Assembly (NCBI RefSeq): GCF_032854445.1
Contig: NC_088302.1
Span: 51,366,046 to 51,430,045, forward strand
DNA length: 64,000 bases
Source: Liolophura sinensis
Taxonomy: Eukaryota > Mollusca > Polyplacophora > Chitonida > Chitonidae
Direction of reading: 5' to 3'
In this document: one piece after another, positions 58,844 to 64,000 of the stretch
Layout: every line of letters starts with the position of its first letter
Position numbering within the stretch: position 1 is the stretch's first letter
The notes under the pieces: generated by a model
The model's database searches: none
What the model was told of the DNA's origin: nothing
What the model saw: only the letters and a program-made list of their open reading frames with translations
Translations under genes and position numbers: made by a program

Positions 58844-59122
58844 TTATCTAGCATGAGACATAAGCTCAAGGAAATCCGCAACAGACGTACACCAGTAAAG
58901 GTTGTTCGATAGCGTGCATTCGGGGAGCAGCCTGAAAAGCATGCTTGGTGCAATGCATGGCTGGAGTGTCATGGGCTGAAATGACTCTGGGAGGCAGATT
59001 TGCATTGACCTCTTGGAGGTGTTTCCCATTAACGCTACCTTGTCCTCACGGAAGCGAATTAGTACTCCAAGCAGATTGCCTATCAGGCAAGGTCCTTTGT
59101 ACAACATACAGTTTAATGACAC
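58844..59122 (-). pseudogene. BEL reverse transcriptase, N-terminal fragment
   Basis: [20 protein letters not shown], then [13 protein letters not shown], corresponds to the RT block SLND-L-GP-L---L-G-L-RFR typical of BEL/Pao. It stops at the LINE junction near 58830. Confidence 0.7.
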
Positions 59123-59427
59123 GCCCTTGTCCTTTCACCCTAGATCAAAGATCACCCTAGATCAAAGATCACCCTCTAAGGTGTACTGACTTTGCCAGGT
59201 CTGTAGACTCCTTGACACGGAAGATAGTATGCCGGTTTATTGGCTGCTTCCTCTTCTGAGAGCTGGGTAGTCCGACAACTCTTAAGATATTCACCTATTG
59301 CTTCTTCATACAGTTCAGCTTTCTTAGGATCCTTTTACAACCTTCGTTCAAGTGACACCAACCGTTTTTTCCGCCGAAGGATAGTTGATTGGAAGTTATC
59401 CTGGATCTTGTTTCCACGAAAGTCTCG

Positions 59428-60122
59428 TCACATAGCAACCTCTAATCCGCTGACACGATTCTTGAAATAAATTATTTGGTCAGTAGAAATGGCCTCTTTA
59501 CCACAGTGCCAGTCTACTCCATGGATCCCAAACGTCTCCATCGTATAGAACGTTTCCATATCGATATTTTGAACGAAAGCGATCGAGTATACCGAGGAAG
59601 CCCGCTTAGTTGTATCCGATTCCATCACACACCACCCTAATGCAGTTCGCTTAGCCACAGCTTCCTGTGGCTAAGCCTGGTTTCCTCATCTACATGAAGG
59701 TGTGAGTACTGAACCCCCAAGGATTAACTCCAATGGTCAGGCTTGATGTGGAAAATCCACATCTGCTAAATGTGCGTGAAACTTAAGCCAAGCTCTGATC
59801 AAGGACGGAAAGCTGAGTATTGTCTTCTCATTCTCATGAGTCTCAATGGGACCTCCTGTCAAAGAACAGAGGACACATTTAACCATACGACTTTGTGGCT
59901 GAGCTATCGTTTACTTTGGAGACCTATAGCTTTGGCAAACTCACGTCGAATGAAAGTTATCGATGAGAACGTTTCCCTCAGGTGTTCTACCAGTAGCTGA
60001 ACGGAAATAATTCGAACAACTGGCATGAATCCGTCACACTCAAGGACAGAACCGATGCCGCTTGCTGAGGGAGGATCGGCCTGCAAGAGAATGTGATGGA
60101 AACGAGCGTATTCTTCCTTCAC
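59428..60122 (-). pseudogene. BEL region between gag and RT (protease-like)
   Basis: 60122-59904 reads EYARFHHILLQADPP, then FMPVVRIISVQLLVEHLRET. The His-His after the last zinc knuckle and the following strand fit the BEL gag/protease junction. 59658-59428 begins AKRTALGWCVMES, the usual end of the protease region. Several frame changes between. Confidence 0.55.
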
Positions 60123-60900
60123 GCATTTCTTCTTCGATCGACATTCCGAAAAAGTATGTCCTCGAACCAGGTGCGAAAAACAAAGTCGGTGTTTCTTCGC
60201 ACATTCTGTCCGCTCGTCTACGCTCGAGTCCTTAAAAGTAGGTCACTCAGAAATTATATGATTTTCTTCACAAACACAACACTTGATTAAATTTGGACGC
60301 ATTTGATTTGAGTATCCCCTTTTTTTATCCTTCTGCCGATGGTGATCAGCTTTACTTCCACCTGTCTGAATATCCCCAAAATCGGGATCCGACTCAGCGC
60401 TTACCTGCTCCCTGATAAGATCACTTACCTGAATTAAAGTCGGGATTTCCTCTCTCTCCGGAATGTCCTCAACCATACACTTCCACTTACCTATTAGCCA
60501 GTCTGTTAGACGTCTCGCTACCTGGCGAAGGATTTCACTGGAATTTATGTCAGTCTGAGTCCACTGAAATTTGAAATACAATCACATTAACGCAATCCTA
60601 CTTGATTAACCAAACTGTACTTTAAGACATTTCAAAGATGTCGAATAGATTATGCCGCAAGCGCCTAGACCAGAAATCGCGCACTTAGCATCACCTATAA
60701 GATGTATGCGCAACTATACCATTCTCATGTCATCAGTTAAATGTGCCTTATTGTGAATGTGAATTTTGAATCTTTCGATAAAATCTGCATAATTCAAAGG
60801 ATTACCATCAAATGTATCAAGTTTTATGGTAGGAATGACTTTACTAGCTTCTAGCTTGTACAAAGCTTCACTAATTGGCATTTCTCTAACAGACTGTGGC
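60100..60900 (-). pseudogene. BEL gag with zinc knuckles
   Basis: About 60895-60700 holds LPQSVREMPISEALYKLEAS, then IKLDTFDGNPLNYADFIERF, a BEL/Pao gag core. 60581-60243 continues to CCVCEENHIISE, with further Cys/His pairs (LCFSHLVRGHTFSEC) in the next frame to about 60130. Confidence 0.7.
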
Positions 60901-61194
60901 AGTACAGTTTCTCAAGAATGCATCGCATTCTGCGCTTATTCTGATCTGCGCCTTCCAGAGATTGTCGCAGAAAATTAATGGCTCTGATAATTCATCTTCT
61001 TAAATTTCTGTCTGGTCGTCATGGTGACCATTGACGGCAACATTCAGTTGACCTGTCAGATTGTCTTTTTCACCCGACAGTGTATTACTGCCCTGCACAC
61101 TGCTGTGTTGCTCATCTTTCATGACTGTCCCACCCTCGCCAAAGTCCAACCTACATATATTGCCTCTGTTTTGGCTCAGACCAGACTTCAGAAA

Positions 61195-61740
61195 TTTGGT
61201 TGAGAGGGTAATCCTGACTGATAAAAATGCCCAGTAGGAGAGAAGTTTTAAGGAACAGAGTTCGTTAAAATGCAGAAATACGAAATATCAGAACGGCGAT
61301 ACAGAATTAAATCAAATCCACATCGCGCTCACCTGTTACTATATAATAAATAGTTAAGCCAAATAATAGTCAATCAGACCAAAACAACTGTGTACGTAAG
61401 TAAACATCGAAATTTTTCCATCATATTACATTACATTACAGACAAAAAAAAAACCATCATTATCTTGCAAACCCTGTGAAGGTATATAACATGAAGATCC
61501 TCCACAATCTAATTTAAATTTATCCACTAAAACAACCATTCAAATTTTCTGGTTTACTAATCAAAGTAACAAATTTCGCGTAGACTTAATCAAATTCTGT
61601 TACTTCAATAAAATACCATTTCGGGTGGGGGGGGGGGGGGGTTCGGGTGCGTGGAAGGGCAACTCATATGTAATATAATCTAAGCACTCGGCATTATGCC
61701 ACAACAGGGCTATATATCATACAAATCACTGCGCAGTCGC
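61195..61740 (-). repeat. BEL 5' LTR
   Basis: Pairs with 51740-52315; about 80% alike by eye, with a G15 run (61627-61641) inserted. The high divergence of the two LTRs means an old insertion. Confidence 0.8.
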
Positions 61741-61904
61741 GCCAAGGGATATAACTCAAACACTCCGTTCTGTCTATTCTCAAGTACATGTATATGATTC
61801 ATAGCCTTTATACTCACGTAAATGACAGGTTCGAGTGCTTATGGGTTTGAGGTTTAATATTGGACATTTGGTAAAAGAAATTATTTGTGTGGACAAGATT
61901 TAGA

Positions 61905-62256
61905 CATGGCTTGGCAGCAGTCAGTTCTTATCCGGTCGTACATACATGGGAATGTGGCAGCAACCTGCGGATAGTCGTGGGTTTCCTTAGGCTCCTGTGA
62001 GCGGTTCATTCATATCAGTGAAATATTCTTGAGTTCAGTATTAGAGAGAGCCAGTATTATGGTGGGAGGAAACCGGGTAGTGTCCGGGGGAAACCCACGA
62101 TCATCCGCAGGTTATTGGCAGACCTTCCCACCTACGGCCGGAGAAGAAGCCAGCCTGAGCTGGACTTGAACTCACAGCGACCACATTGGTGAGAAGCTCC
62201 TGTGTCATTACGTCGCGCTAGCGCACTAACCATCTGAACCACTGAGGCCCCGTGTA
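61905..62256. mobile_element. Two SINE-A copies in inverted, tail-to-tail arrangement
   Basis: 61905-62040 is a + strand, head-less copy (CAACCTGCGGATAGTCGTGG, then GAAATATTCTTGAGTT). 62045-62256 is a minus copy running from GCCAGTATTATGGTGGGAGG to the head complement CGCGCTAGCGCACTAACC. Both lack the AAATAAA tails, and the join lies within the conserved 3' region, so they form an imperfect ~100-bp palindrome. Confidence 0.85.
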
Positions 62257-64000
62257 AGAATAATAGTGACACGTTTCAATGCAAATTTACAAATGTACCC
62301 TAAGCAGTCAAGTGCATGCCTGAATGCAAAACGCATGCGTGGTACTGGCGTGTTTATTCGATTGTGAAGACATGCTATACAGGTAAGTGTATTCCTTCTT
62401 GATCCACATAAATATGCAGTCGTATATTTGCAAAAATATCAACACGAACTGCGCTGGAAATACATGTATTTCCTTGTTCATTTGATTAGTTCTGACCATA
62501 ATAGGGCTGCCGTACTGTCGATGTGGAGTTATAAGCCATAATATTCAATGATTTTTTAAGCATACATGGAGGTCTATAATTATACTGACGTCAGGCCATT
62601 AAAAAATAAAGGATTGCGGGACATCTGAAGAAATTTGAATTGAATATGATAAAATGTTACTCCAAAAGTTAGGAAGATATTAAGATACAGGTAGCAACTA
62701 TACAGTTGGTGTAAATAATGGAAACTGTCTAATGTCATACAAAAACACACAGGAATATGGACAACGAAGTAGGAAAAAAATGGTTCCACTCGAATGTAAG
62801 CTATATACATACATAGAGGTTTTAAAAGCTAATAGGTTTTTAAAACACCAAGAAACCCAGTGCTAAAGTTACAGTGGTGTTGGTGGGGGTTGGGGTGGAG
62901 ATGAGCGCGAGGGTTGTTTGAATAATGCTGTAATTTTCAGGGTGTAATGGTCTGAATTATACATTTCTCTTTGTTTATTATACACGGCATTGATTCTACT
63001 CTGCAATATCTCGCAGCTAAATATGGCGTTCTTTATCTCTAATCCTCGATGATCAAATTATCGGGGAGTAAATTATACTATACCTTACAGCGTTTTTCTC
63101 CTAAGGCACGGCTTGTTTGTAATAATACATTCTGTGTTTTATTAAAGGTGTGTTGAAAGAAAAACGTAACGAACTTAAAACAGGTTGCATGTATAAAACT
63201 CCTTGAAATGGCGATTGCAAAGGGAACGTTTGTTGGAACAATTATATTTCGATTAGCGGAATGTGTTTTAAACCAAACTGACACAGCGTCGACGTCAATC
63301 TCATGTGAATTTAAAGACTTTACTGTTGGCGTAGAATGTTGATGGATCCCTGACAGGTTCTCACAATAAAAGGATACGCCATACCCTTGTAGGTCAGTTC
63401 TCAGTACAGTTACATTTGGTAAACTATGCGTCGTGCCTCTTGTCTTCTTTTACGGGAAGATACTGTTGTGATGTAACTAAAATTTTGTTGAGAGAACCTC
63501 AAGAGACGGTGTGACCAAAATCCGACAAACAGACTATGCCATACTAACCGTGTGTGATATAATAATCATCGCTGATAATGGGTCAAAAGTAGAATGCATC
63601 GATTCAAGTTGGATTGTTAGGCAATCCCGGGAAAGCCTAAGGAACACTTTCCATTGAAATGGCTAATCGGTGTGCATGGATTTTCTCTGTACGGCAGGAA
63701 ATGCTGAAAATTATCTACTTGCTAATCTCATGGAATATTTTATCAGGAAATAACAACCTGCCTTTGCGTCATCATTGGTATACATTATCAGTTAAAGAGG
63801 CTGCCTACCAAAGACATCAACACAAATGGAATCTAACTTTACAGTTATTTTAGAATAGCTCAAATAATTACCTGTCACAAAGCATCAGCCTGCGACGTGT
63901 TACCGTTCAAAATTGGTAATCAAGTTCCTAAAGATTATAAAGCGGTTCCCATTACAAGTTGTTTAACTTGAAAACCATTTTAACGCTATAAATAGTACAG
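62257..64000. other. Intergenic, no feature seen
   Basis: AT-rich DNA. Short ORFs (62308-62499, 62580-62810, 63078-63284, 63659-63853) lack motifs. No repeats recognised. Confidence 0.45.

Larger units (their letters stand above)
51740..61740 (-). mobile_element. BEL/Pao LTR retrotransposon with nested elements
   Basis: Minus-strand element bounded by LTRs at about 51740-52315 and 61195-61740. In its own sense: gag with zinc knuckles (60900-60100), pol N-terminal region (60122-59428), start of RT (59122-58844), then foreign DNA, RNase H (54247-53699) and integrase (53539-53027). Frames are broken throughout. The foreign insert includes an I/Jockey-type LINE, a SINE-A and a short direct duplication. 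The RT core is not seen and may have been deleted. Confidence 0.8.

Overview
The window is animal nuclear DNA. Genes are split by GT-AG introns, intergenic DNA is AT-rich and full of transposons, and at least ten copies of a tRNA-derived SINE with a tail ending in AAATAAATAAA are scattered through it. The SINE type, the retroelement mix (BEL/Pao, Ty1/copia, a Ty3/gypsy with copia-like domain order, CR1/L2-like and I/Jockey-like LINEs) and the gene content fit a marine lophotrochozoan, most probably a mollusc. The phylum is an inference; no marker gene is present.

Three host genes can be assembled exon by exon. (1) 1195-4688 (+): a GM2-activator-like secreted lipid-binding protein (ML domain), four exons, all introns phase 0, 223 aa, with the eight family cysteines and a TATA promoter just upstream. 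(2) 22833-7616 (-): cyclophilin-40 (PPID), eleven exons, 369 aa: cyclophilin domain, TPR domain and the family C-terminal tail. (3) 47335-50147 (+): an ankyrin-repeat protein with a C-terminal SOCS box (ASB-like), four recognised exons, upstream start uncertain.

The most striking part is the PPID locus. Four tandem arrays lie in its introns, and each has a core that looks like a copy of a PPID exon/intron junction: exon 5 acceptor (about 48 units, 15338-18490), exon 3 acceptor (19863-21262), exon 9 acceptor (10389-10690), and the donor of an alternative exon 7 (12120-13213). The exon-5 array repeats an AG acceptor plus the first ~22 nt of the exon about 48 times. Intron 7 also holds a second exon 7 (13214-13306) with exactly the same length (93 nt) and phase as exon 7 at 13938-14030, apparently an undescribed alternative-exon pair that changes TPR1/TPR2. 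Intron 9 contains a large inverted repeat, one arm of which is split by a ~0.9 kb DNA transposon.

Regions: 10-600 minisatellite; 1.1-5.8 kb GM2A-like; 7.6-22.8 kb PPID; 23.3-25.3 kb SINE cluster; 25.9-26.9 kb decayed Ulp1-peptidase gene; 27-31 kb nothing recognised; 31.2-31.8 kb tandem repeat; 31.9-37.6 kb LINE split by a Ty1/copia element; 38.6 kb minisatellite; 39.2-43.8 kb Ty3/gypsy element with a SINE inserted in it; 45.7-46.2 kb 37-bp satellite; 47.3-50.1 kb ASB-like gene with minisatellite introns; 51.0 kb minisatellite; 51.7-61.7 kb BEL/Pao element, both LTRs present, with an I/Jockey-type LINE and a SINE nested in it; 61.9-62.3 kb a SINE inverted pair; then unremarkable DNA. All retroelements carry frameshifts or deletions and look dead.
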